From contig CM032663.1 of the NCBI GenBank assembly GCA_019095985.1, forward strand, positions 40,745,474 through 40,809,473: a stretch of 64,000 nucleotides of DNA. Reading direction: 5' to 3'. This document shows positions 29,601 through 38,985 of this stretch, piece by piece. The position numbers and the translations under genes were made by a program. This DNA is from Streblospio benedicti (lineage: Eukaryota > Annelida > Polychaeta > Spionida > Spionidae). The notes under the pieces are model-generated. The model made no database searches. It was not told where the DNA came from and saw nothing but the letters and a program-made list of their open reading frames with translations. Numbering within the stretch: position 1 is the stretch's first letter; the number at the start of each line of letters is the position of its first letter.

Positions 29601-32600
29601 AATTCAATTCAATTCAACTTAAAATCGCTGTATTTTGTTAGTTATGAATTAAAACACATTTCATACTTGTAATTGTATAACATACTGGACATTTTTTGGA
29701 GCAAAGGGTGCTGATAAAAGTATCCTGGGGCTGACGTTACTACAGTGTAATGTGTACTAGATGAGAAACGTAGGCAGATCAAGGGGGGGGGGGTGTCAGG
29801 GGGCACGCCCACCCCCCCTTTTTGAACCAAAATACTTCATTTTCATAGGGTTTTTTTCATATCCGCCATCCATCGCGGGTACGAAACTCACGAAATTCCT
29901 GAAGTTCGCCCACCCACCCTTTTCTAAAAACCTAGATCTGCCATTGCCAAACAATCACCATGCGATACATGTATCATTGCACGTCCAACGCTTCTTTTCC
30001 ATTGTTAAGAAATACGCTACCCGTTCCAGGCATTTTCTTGTTTACGTCAATAGGGCACACGTGCATTTGTTATCACCGACACAAACAAATATACAATAAG
30101 GCTTTCAAAAAACAATTATGTACCAACAATTTCAAATACATGACAATAAAGGGAATGGCTGATGAGCTGAATAATCCCGTCAATCACTAATTCACTCAAT
30201 GCCTATTTTTTTTTATCATTTGGGCAGACTGTATTTATTCCTCATTAGGTGCGGCTTGGCTGCCATGTCAACTTCACAGCCATCCCCTACAAAGGCTGCT
30301 TGTTATTTTCATCTGTATCACTCGTAGTCTGACATCCTGGATCTTTTTTTATGACGGCATCCGAAGTCTGTTTATTTCTCTCATCGTATTGGAATAAAGT
30401 GATTCTATGAAAAATATGGTTATTCAAATTTACTTACTTTTGCTTCATCAAGTGTTAGTTCATATGCAGAGAAATTCATTCCACATTCACGGATAGGAAA
30501 CAGCCTGAAAAATATCAATTACTTCCAAATGTAGGATGTTCTCAATTTAACAAATGAAAATTTCAAAGGCAAACAAACTCAATCCTCTTATCCAAAGATA
30601 ATGAAAATATACATGTATTTATAAGTATGGCCACTTGATGCTTGAGCAGCACTGACTGCACAGATCTATCTACTGCACATGGTTATAAAATACTTCTCTA
30701 AACAGTTATTATTTTCAACTTAATGGGCAGAAACAGAGATTAAAGTTTTTGGTTTTCATTTGTATGCATGCACCTAGTTTTTCACCTACCATTGAATGAA
30801 GCCATGGTGTCTTTCAAGCAGATCATAATTACCCCACCATTTCTTATGGATGTTGTCAATAAAATCTCCTGAAATGTTAGATTTGTAAAAGGTCTAATAA
30901 AAATCTCAGGTATTATTATGAAACACTCATGTCTTATTGGTTAGATTTCTTAATAATACATACCTAATTAACAAAGTAGCTTTTTTTTAACAACCAAGAA
31001 GAAAAACATTTTACAAATTATATGGTAGATTGTGATATCTAATAATGCTTTCTACAAGCCAAATTCAATATTCAAAACATAGTTTGATTTTTACTCCACA
31101 AGTAGAAACACACACTTATTAACATTTCACAAACAGCCAGATTGTTTTTTCCAAGCATAATGCAAAATACTACTGGTGACAACCAGCTGGTGTTGTGACC
31201 AGCACTTTGGTCCAAATGTCACTGAGATTATAAGCCCCCCTCATCCATGTTGAAGTTGTTTGTTTCCCTAATCCAGATGGTCACCTTGATTCATTTCTTC
31301 ATTCTGATCCGGACTACATATGCCCACGATGTAAAGGTACCGCCAGGCCAATCGATGGCAGGCCAATCAAGGAGATCCCAGTTGGCGAACACATGTTAGA
31401 GGTTGTGACAGAGTTTTGTTACTTAGGTGACATGTTGTCCAGTGGTGGAGGCTGTGATTTAGCTGCAACTGTCAGATGCAAAACTGCATGGGGCAAATTC
31501 CGTGAGCTACTGCCAGTCCTCACCAACAGGCACATTCCTTTATCTTCGAGAGGTAGAGTGTATTCCACCTGTGTACTACGATGTGCTATGCTTCATGGGT
31601 TTGAGACATGGGCAGCATCCTCTAGTACTATAAACCGCCTGAGAAGAAATGACAGAGCTATGATCCGGTAGATGTGTGGTGTGAAGCCTAATGATGATAT
31701 CAGTTCAGAGAGCCTTTTGGAGAAACTGAGTATTATAGATATTGATAGTGTGTTTCGTAAAGGGAGACTGAGATGGCTAGGCCATGTTGAGCGCAGTTCT
31801 GGCTGGATTAGCCAAGTAAGAAAGCTTGAGATAGAAGGAAGAAAAGGAAAGGGAAGACCGAAACAGACTTGGGATGCAGTCTTGCAGAAAGATCGTGCAA
31901 GTTTGGGTATGAGTTTGGTACATGTAGATCCAAATGACCGAAAGGCTTGGAGGGGACGCTTGAGATCCAGACTGGGCAGCCAGGCCACAGCCTCTGAATG
32001 AGGAATAATTAGGGCCTGTTTAAAATAAATTTAGGATTTGATTGATTGATTGATTCTGTACTCCTCTCGATCCACCACTTTCGTTGTATTTCAGTCGATG
32101 ACATGGTTTTGTGTCTTACATGATGCATTATAGCAGATTTATTGGCTATGCTACTCGAACTTTTCCTGACTGATCACGTCTGTTGTATGTAAAACTGCAT
32201 CCGTGTAAAGATGCATCTTTACATATGTAAAAGTGAATCCTTATTTTGGGATGCGATTTTACATGTGCAAAAACGCATCCCAAAATTTAGGATGCACTTT
32301 TACATGTATAAAACCGCATCCCAAACTATGGATTCACATTTACACTTGTAAAAGTGCATCTTTTCATGAAAATCTGCATACACCCATGTAATATCGAATC
32401 CTTTTGTTATATACTGGAAATTAAAGTATACGATCACTTAAAAATACCACATTTATTGAATATTCGATAATGTGATCATATACTTTTGCCAAACCAATTA
32501 AATTTGAAAAATTAAATGGGAGATAATGCTACACACTATAGGCGATAATACCAGATTTACACACGTGAGTACCCGTGTAAAAGTGCATCGACTGCATCTA

Positions 32601-35194
32601 TGGGATGCGGTTTTACATACAACACACGTCTCAGTTTTCTTTTCTATCATGTCAAACTCTTTCCGGTGTTCTTTCTGGCTGACCTCTAGTTGTCTGCCTG
32701 TCTCTCCTATATAGCACCGTTTCCATGTTTTACATGGTATTTGATAACATTTTCTGACATACTTTAAGGTAAGATCTTGTCCTTTGGATGCACCAGTTTC
32801 TTACGAAGAGTAAAATGAGGTCTGACTGCCTCGGATATACCTTGAGTACTCTTGGAACTGACTCTGTAGTACCCTTAAGATATGATAAGACAACCATTTT
32901 CTTGGGACCCTCTTTGGTACCTCCATTTTTTCCTTTAGCTCCAGTACTGGGGTTCAACATATCTTGCTGAAGATTTTTGAAAGACCATTGTGGGTATGCA
33001 CAATTATCAAAAGTGTATATGACTGGAGTAAAAATAGAACTATATTTTGATCAATACACTCTCAAAATGAAACATTTCTGACACATATTAATATTATTAG
33101 CAATATTTGCTACATAACATTTATAGTATAAGATGTACATCCACATAACAAACTAAATTACCTTCAGGATGAGAACTGACTTCATTCTTGTAAAATTTTA
33201 AGTTCATTGTTGATTTTCTATCTTTTTTACCCTGTGCATAGATGGAATAAATTAACATTAGTACTTCACATAATATTAGGTCTCTTCATAATATCTATAT
33301 TTACAAATTCAAAAATTACCGGATAACCCTTTCTATATTCTTCTGTATCTCTATCACACCATGAGGATCTATTTCGTTGAACTGAATTGTGGCTCTTTTG
33401 TTTTTTAGCACCATGCGATCTCTGATAAAAAAAAGGAAGTGAAAGCAAACATGTCAAGCTGTTAACTATATTATACATAATGGTATATACTATCATTCTG
33501 GTCAAATAAAGTATGATTGTGACATACCACATAATTATGAAACTTCTCTATTCATATGACGATAATTAGATATATACACTACATTACCTGTTCTTTATTT
33601 CTTACTCGGCCCATCAAAATATCAAATGCATTCATCCTGGTGCTTTTAACGCCAACTTCAGTATTTTCATCAAGTGATGATATAGATGTAGATGGTTTTT
33701 CACCTGAAGTTTGCTCGATTGATTTACTGCAGTCATCATCAGTCTGTAATAAGACATATGTGCAGTTAATTTGATAAGTAAATCACAAAGCAATCACAAT
33801 AACTTTAAGTCAGTAGTGGATCTATGGGGTAGAGGGTTTGCGAGTTCAATCCCTACCCCCAAAAAACTTTGGCATGCACATTTATCCCCATTCACTTTCC
33901 TTAAACACCAAAAACAAATCCCAATCCAGTTATTGAAAATAGCCGTTCATACCAAGACCCACATATTTGTGGGGAACTATTCACTGGCTCAGCCAATGAA
34001 AATATAAATTTTTAGCTTCAGCCACATCAAACTTGTGAGCTCACAAGGCCTTGAGCAAAAAAACAACAAAAAATAAATGAATATTGTTTTGCTTTTGACA
34101 AAAGTCGAAACCAATGAATTTTACCAGTTAAAAGCCACAACTGAACCCAACACCAAGGGTAGATTTTGGAACACTGAAGACATGTATGTGCGCAGTGTAA
34201 AAGAGATTCCTGTAGACCGATGATGCAAAAATAGGGATCTGCCACTGATAAGAACAATGAGTAACACTAACAAATTGAGAGAAAGACACATAGACCAAAC
34301 TTGACGTGCCTTATCACACATGTACGAGCCAATATCCTGAAGCCAATGGCAGCCTTCTGGGACGAGCCCCAACCCCCCCCCCCGGCCTACTTTCTGACTT
34401 AAAGTTCTGTCATCTTTAGTGACATCATCAAACTTAGATATCAAAGTTCTGTCTGACATGATATGTTGAACATATTGAGAAGTAAGTTTTTGTGGATTCA
34501 TTTAACAATCATAACATAAGATTAGGGTAATATATTGCTTGTAATTGTATAAATATGCTAAATGTATCTTTATTAAATCAAATACTATAGTAACCTCTTC
34601 AGATTTCGGTGAAGCTTCATCAAACATTCCTGCTTCTTGCGATTCTGGGTCAATATCAATAGAATATGGAAGAGTATCCTGGGAATTGGGTACAGCAGCA
34701 TTTTCTTCAACAATGGCTTCATTATCTTTCTCATAAAGATCGTTGTTTACACCAACTGCATTCTGTTTTGTAGAGTTTTCCGAATGGCTCATATTTATTT
34801 CAGCATTATTCATTTCTTTACTTTCATTCATGGTTGTTTCTTCTTCTTCTAAATCTTGATTTGTTACAAATGAAGATAGTTTAGAGGTAGAGTCTTCATT
34901 TGAACATTGATTTTCTGTTTTGTTGCTACAGCTATCACATGTCTGTAATTTGTCTTCATTTTCATCTTGAATTGATTTTTTACTATCAATATTCAGATTT
35001 CCTTCCACCCTATGACCAATCAAAGTCATGTCATTAGACATTTCAGATTGTTTCTTACTTAATTCAGTATTATCACATTCTCTACTTCCATTCTTAAAAT
35101 TCTGATCCTCAGAAGCTCCATTAATCTGTTCTTGATTCATTCTCTTTCTTTTATCCTCTAGGTTGGGCTTCGATAACAAACTTCTTTTGGACAT
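26624..35194 (-). CDS. OGFR: Opioid growth factor receptor (OGFR) family protein
   Basis: Complete minus-strand gene of 8 coding exons: 34595-35194, 33588-33743, 33320-33421, 33162-33231, 30790-30868, 30438-30504, 27034-27182, 26624-26936. They total 1536 nt (511 residues) with all phases consistent. Residues 1-200 (exon 1) are polar, acidic and Ser/Asn-rich, probably disordered; exon 2 ends with a NAFDILMGR motif. From about residue 290 the OGFR-family domain runs through NLKFYKN, NYDLLERHHGFIQWLFPIRE, MMLDFYGIRL and LRITRILKCLGEMGLEH. A short Lys-rich, Phe-rich tail ends the protein; the C-terminal repeats of mammalian OGFR are absent. Vertebrate OGFR binds met-enkephalin and is nuclear-associated; ligand binding in an invertebrate is not implied. 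An acceptor-like TTTTAG just upstream of the ATG suggests a 5'UTR intron. Confidence 0.93.
27335..29412 (-). mobile_element. Penelope-like element, broken, with 164-bp inverted ends
   Basis: Lies in the large intron between OGFR exons 6 and 7, on the same strand. Minus-strand frames show Penelope reverse-transcriptase blocks (ADKGKCTVVMN, FYCLPKIHK, GAAMGSPVS, a YVDDT box), then a linker and a GIY-YIG endonuclease segment (HVGETSKTLKTRF, IIDRDQNTFERKIREAIHIRR). The coding region is interrupted by several breaks. The ends, 27335-27498 and 29249-29412, are inverted copies of equal length with only a few mismatches, so the element looks recent. Each end holds a hammerhead-like core (see separate entry). 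Inverted or direct terminal repeats are known for Penelope elements. Confidence 0.9.
29321..29352 (+). ncRNA. Hammerhead-like core in Penelope end repeat
   Basis: CTGAAGA at 29324-29330, a helix AGGACC/GGTCC (29331-29336 with 29342-29346), then GAAA at 29347-29350: the order CUGANGA, helix II, GAAA of the hammerhead ribozyme. The inverted partner lies at 27397-27423 on the minus strand. Hammerhead motifs are an established feature of many Penelope-like elements. I could not identify helices I and III and the cleavage triplet with confidence, so activity is unproven. Confidence 0.6.
29500..29625 (+). mobile_element. Possible LINE 3'UTR with (AATTC)n tail
   Basis: A short AT-rich stretch ending in ATTTTC and four AATTC-type units (29600-29622) resembles a LINE 3' end. 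No protein-coding part is visible, so it may only be a microsatellite. Confidence 0.35.
29770..29945. mobile_element. Small MITE-like repeat, GGCAGATC ends
   Basis: Left end GGCAGATCAAGGGGGGG and right end CCTAGATCTGCC are approximate inverses, with C/G runs just inside each. About 175 bp. Related C-rich repeats occur near 60180 and 60480. Confidence 0.45.
31301..32064 (+). mobile_element. 5'-truncated LINE, copy 2 (in OGFR intron)
   Basis: Very similar to 36550-37290. It begins within the last cysteine pair of the zinc-finger coding region and contains the reverse-transcriptase C-terminal segment (FCYLGDMLSSGGG, RGRVYSTCV, GRLRWLGHVERSSGW) to the TASE stop, followed by a 3'UTR and (GATT)n tail. 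One in-frame stop replaces the Trp after DRAMIR (about 31669) and small indels occur, e.g. near CVLRCAM. It lies opposite to OGFR and abuts a Penelope fragment at its 3' end. Confidence 0.88.
32065..32965 (-). mobile_element. Penelope-like element fragment, split by a MITE
   Basis: Minus-strand reading shows Penelope linker and endonuclease features: VVLSYLKGTTESVPRVLK near 32860-32900, CYIGETGRQLE near 32690-32715, and NHVID.NTTKVVDREEYR near 32070-32120. The GIY-YIG part is interrupted by the palindromic MITE at 32176-32629, and the far end is cut by the LINE at 32064. Broken, with several disruptions, and older-looking than the element at 27335. It differs in sequence from that element, so two Penelope lineages are present. 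Confidence 0.75.
32176..32629. mobile_element. MITE built of palindromic GGATGCNNTTTTACAT units
   Basis: Inverted ends at 32176-32202 and 32603-32629 share TTGTATGTAAAAC.GCATCC. The left third (about 32195-32370) is an array of short units alternating GGATGC..TTTTACAT and ATGTAAAA.GCATCC on both strands, able to form many small hairpins. No coding capacity. It is inserted in the endonuclease region of a Penelope fragment, which dates it as younger. Confidence 0.78.
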
Positions 35195-35329
35195 TGCCCT
35201 AAAATATAAATACATCCATATTTTAAAAGTAAGAAAAACTGTAACTAAGGTTTAATTGTAGGAATTGACCACGAGATTGGAGTGTCAATCGCAAAATTGT
35301 TACGACACGACAATCGAGTGGTCAATCAC

Positions 35330-35632
35330 CATTCTATCATGACTAAAATTCATTTTATTTTAAAATAAATCATATTATAACATTCTCATTGCCAGTCAAT
35401 TTCGTTTGTTTTGAGCGTGCAGAGACCACTACTACGGCGTTAGTCTAAACTTCTGCTCTCCGCTACACGGAACACGCCTTGCTACGTCAGCGGCTGTATT
35501 GATATTGTGAGGAGTTTATACTAGCTCCGTGTTTTTTTTTTTGGAGCATGTTTTCTATTGCAAAATTGAGCACGCTGATTGACCAATCAGCGTGGGTTAT
35601 TGGCGGTGATTTTTGCACGGAATGATAGAATG
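35330..35632. mobile_element. MITE-like repeat upstream of OGFR, with CCAAT hairpin
   Basis: CATTCTATCAT at 35330-35340 is inverted as ATGATAGAATG at 35622-35632. Inside, CACGCTGATTG (35571-35581) and CAATCAGCGTG (35584-35594) form an 11-bp hairpin containing two CCAAT-type boxes. It begins about 140 bp upstream of the OGFR ATG and so may contribute to, or interrupt, its promoter. A related fragment is at 23112. Confidence 0.5.
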
Positions 35633-36255
35633 TGTTATTTTGAATTACAATAATGAACAGCATGACACAGGGTGACAACCAAATATTAGTCATAATGGAC
35701 TTCAAAAGGGACCATTCATCATCATATCTCACGCTAATATATACCGGTATACACAGTATATAGCCGTGATACAACCCCGTCCAATTCTGTGGAAGTTATC
35801 CTCAATATCCAAACAATCACAAGGCCCACTGCCAAAATGTTCAGCTGGGAATTCAAACGTCATACGTGTGACCTCACTTAATAAGTAAGATGAAACCGAG
35901 TATTGATTTTGTTTTTGACATAAGTCTATCAAACCCAAAAATTATCATTCCACATAAAAGCTACAACTGGGCCTACGGGTTGGTATGAACAAGGACTTGT
36001 AAAGGCAGTGTGAGTGATCAAGCCATTGAAAACCGATGATGGGGACCATTGTGGTCCCTATAAGACATATGTAGTCTATGCCAAATGTGAAAATTCTGTG
36101 TCAAGTACTGAAAAACTGTCAGTTCGAATGATTTTCTGTCAGTCCAAACTTTTAGTCGTGGATGGAAAATATGGCCGAAAAGCTCAAGTGCTTACAGCCA
36201 AGCCTATCAAAGAGCGTTTCGGGTCATGATTTTCCACAAACATTATATTATCTAG
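35633..36255. other. Intergenic, no gene seen
   Basis: The part at about 35940-36120 distantly resembles units of the tandem array at 40225-41250 (GACCATTGTGGTCCCTATA). Nothing else recognised. Confidence 0.4.
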
Positions 36256-37292
36256 TTGCAAAAGAAATCAATCACTTTTCAAAAATATACCATTATGGCC
36301 AACTCTGTTGAAGAGTTATCAGAAAAGGTGCACACCTGGAAGATGGGCATGGAAGCCAAGGGACTGCGTGTTAATATGGGTAAAACCAAATGTCTGGTCT
36401 CTGGGTCACACCTAGACAAATTGCTCAAAAGTGGAGAATACCCATGTGCTGTATGCCTGCGAGGGGTAGCAAGAAACTCCATCTACTGTGGCAAATGTCT
36501 ATGCTGGGTGCACAAACGGTGTAATGGAATTGAGGGTGTTCTCAAACCTGATCTGGACTACATATGCCCCCGATGCAAAGGTATCGCCAGGCCAATCGAT
36601 GGCAGGCCAATCAAGGAGATCCCAGTTGGCGAACACATGGTAGAGGTTGTGACAGAATTTTGTTACTTAGGTGACATGTTGTCCAGTGGTGGAGGCTGTG
36701 ATTTAGCTGCAACTGTCAGATGCAAAACTGCATGGGGCAAATTCCGTGAGCTACAACCAGTCCTCACCAACAGGCACATTCCTTTATCTTCGAGAGGTAG
36801 AGTGTATTCCACCTGTGTACGAAGTGCTATGCTTCATGGGTCTGAGACATGGGCAGCAACCTCTAGTACTATAAACCGCCTGAGAAGAAATGACAGAGCT
36901 ATGATCCGCTGGATGTGTTGTGTGAAGCCTAATGATGATACCAGTTCAGAGAGCCTTTTGGAGAAACTGAGTATTACAGACATTGGTAGTGTGCTTCGTA
37001 AAGGGAGACTGAGATGGCTAGGCCATGTTGAGCGCAGTTCTGGCTGGATTAGCCAAGTAAGAAAGCTTGAGATAGAAGGAAGAAAAGGAAAGGGAAGACC
37101 GAAACAGACTTGGGATGCAGTCTTGCAGAAAGGTCGTGCAAGTTTGGGCATGAGTTTGGTAGATCCAAATGACCGAAGGGCTTGGATGGGACGGTTGAGA
37201 TCCAGACTGGGCAGCCAGGCCACAGCCTCTGAATGAGGAATAATTAGGGCCTGTTTAAAATAAATTTAGGATTTGATTGATTGATGATTGAT
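36256..37292 (+). mobile_element. 5'-truncated LINE, copy 1, with PHD-like finger
   Basis: An uninterrupted 326-codon frame (36256-37236) is the C-terminal part of a non-LTR retrotransposon polyprotein. The element itself begins near 36296, where VHTWKMGMEAKGLRVNMGKT matches the reverse-transcriptase thumb region. Next comes a C4HC3 zinc finger: C64, C67, C78, C81, H86, C89, C104, C107 of the frame. Then follow FCYLGDMLSSGGG, RLRWLGHVERS and the TASE end. A 3'UTR and GATT-rich tail close it; ATACC flanks both sides as a possible target duplication. Catalytic RT motifs and the endonuclease are lost by truncation. The intact frame suggests a recent insertion. Confidence 0.9.
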
Positions 37293-37385
37293 ACCCTTCA
37301 TCGTATATAATTAATAGCCCTAGCTAATGTAGTAGCCTAGACTTGTTATGAGCTTTAAAATAATATTGTTCCAAATTGTTCATAT

Positions 37386-37811
37386 TGTAGCAGGTTTCCT
37401 ATTTTCAGGGGTGAGAGGTGTGAGTTTTGATGTGCGAAGACAGTGACATATTTATTTACTATCAAAACATAGAATACTATAATACAGTAGGAAGACTAGA
37501 CTCTAATTATTTTGTCGCCAATCTTGTTGCTGTGACGGCTGCTCCCTGGGTCAGACGGTGGTCGGAATCGAAGATGATGGGACGGGCGTAGTCAGCAACA
37601 GTAGTCACGGTGGTCAGATCAAGACGAGAGATTGTGGTTGTGGTCGTGGGGCGAGCTTAGTCGGCAACGGTAAGGGTCAAGAGGAGCTAGATCAAGAGCA
37701 TGGAACGTAGGTCAGGTCACAGAACGAATGATCTAAATAAACTTGTATTTGTCACTGTCTTTGCACACGAAACTCACACATCTCACCCCTGAAAATAGGA
37801 AACCTGCTACA
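37386..37811. mobile_element. MITE, 60-bp inverted ends, TGTAGCAGG
   Basis: A 426-bp element whose first about 62 bp (TGTAGCAGGTTTCC..AGACAGTGAC) are inverted at its end (37751-37811) with few mismatches. ATAT flanks both sides and may be the target duplication. The centre is GC-richer with GGTC-type repeats. No transposase. Confidence 0.85.
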
Positions 37812-37816
37812 ATATG

Positions 37817-38985
37817 AAGAGGAGACTACTTTTACTTGCAAATTTTAAGGGGTGGGTCAATTACGCCAGTAGAAGACTCATATTTTGTATCAAAGTAAAT
37901 ACCCGAAAATATTTCGATCAATTGTTTATTTGATCATACTGTTAACACACATGTACATGTGTATGCCAATTCAACTTATTTTTCCAAACCAATACTTTTG
38001 TTGAGAAATAAATAAAACATAAATTTAACTTATCGTCCCATGAATACATTAATGAGGTTTCCTTCAACATTTCATAAGTAACCTTATCGGAAGAAAATAT
38101 GGTTCAGTTGAACCCCCCCGTAAATGGGCATGAGTAGACGGTATACAAAGGAAAAGACCACCCCACCACCTCCTCAGTGAGGAAAAATAGAGTAGATCTT
38201 ACAGACGGATCTACAGAATAGTAAATATATTCTACTATAATCTTACGCGTGTCTCAATCTAATCGGTTAATGACTCCCATTAGTCGGTTAAATGCGTGAT
38301 CACATAACTGAAATTCAATAGTAGCTAGTGGTCTAGACAAAATACATACTTTTTTATGAAGAAATGAGAAAACAACCTGTGGGAAATACCCAGATTTTCT
38401 ACGCGTAAGCGCTACTAATGCTGAGAAACATAAAACACGCGCGCATTATGTTACCCGGTTCCCTGCTCCATCATCATGGAAATCAAGAAATAGACAATCT
38501 TTGATTTTTTGAACTCACCGGCCCACTCGTGCGTATCACACATATATGAGGGGGTATATAACCCCCTTGGATCTGAAAATCTCACTAAATTAATGTGACA
38601 AATCTCTATGCAAAACCCCTTTTCTCAAATCTCAATCAATCGATCTCGTTGAATTGAAAGGTCAATTCTCAATTCTCAATTAATTAAAAACCTAAATCTT
38701 AACTATCACTAAATTATATATACCGCCCTCGTATATTAATGTGTGAGTTTTTTTATACTCTTAAAGTGGTCGAGCACATTTTATTTTCGACCACTATTAA
38801 CGGCGCTACACCGCCGGCTTACAATACTGCGCCATACATGCATAGATTTGAGCGGGAAGCATTTTCAGCCGCTGATCACATGGTGCATTGTCCCACTGTG
38901 TCCAAGATAATTATATTAAAACATTGTATGTTGAACAGTTCCCAAGGATTATCACATGTGAAATACAATACATGAAGGAACAGTT
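37817..38985. other. Upstream region of the plus-strand unknown gene
   Basis: AT-rich; no exon recognised. The promoter and 5'UTR of the gene starting at 38986 should lie here. The divergent OGFR start is 3.8 kb away with two mobile elements between, so a shared compact promoter is unlikely. Confidence 0.4.

Noticed and set aside
31593-31988. 131-codon minus-strand frame and its relative at 36834-37223
   Set aside because: Antisense shadows of the LINE reverse-transcriptase segment.
32176-32629. CRISPR-like array of short repeats
   Set aside because: Units alternate in orientation, spacers are not uniform, and the setting is a eukaryotic intron; it is a palindromic MITE.
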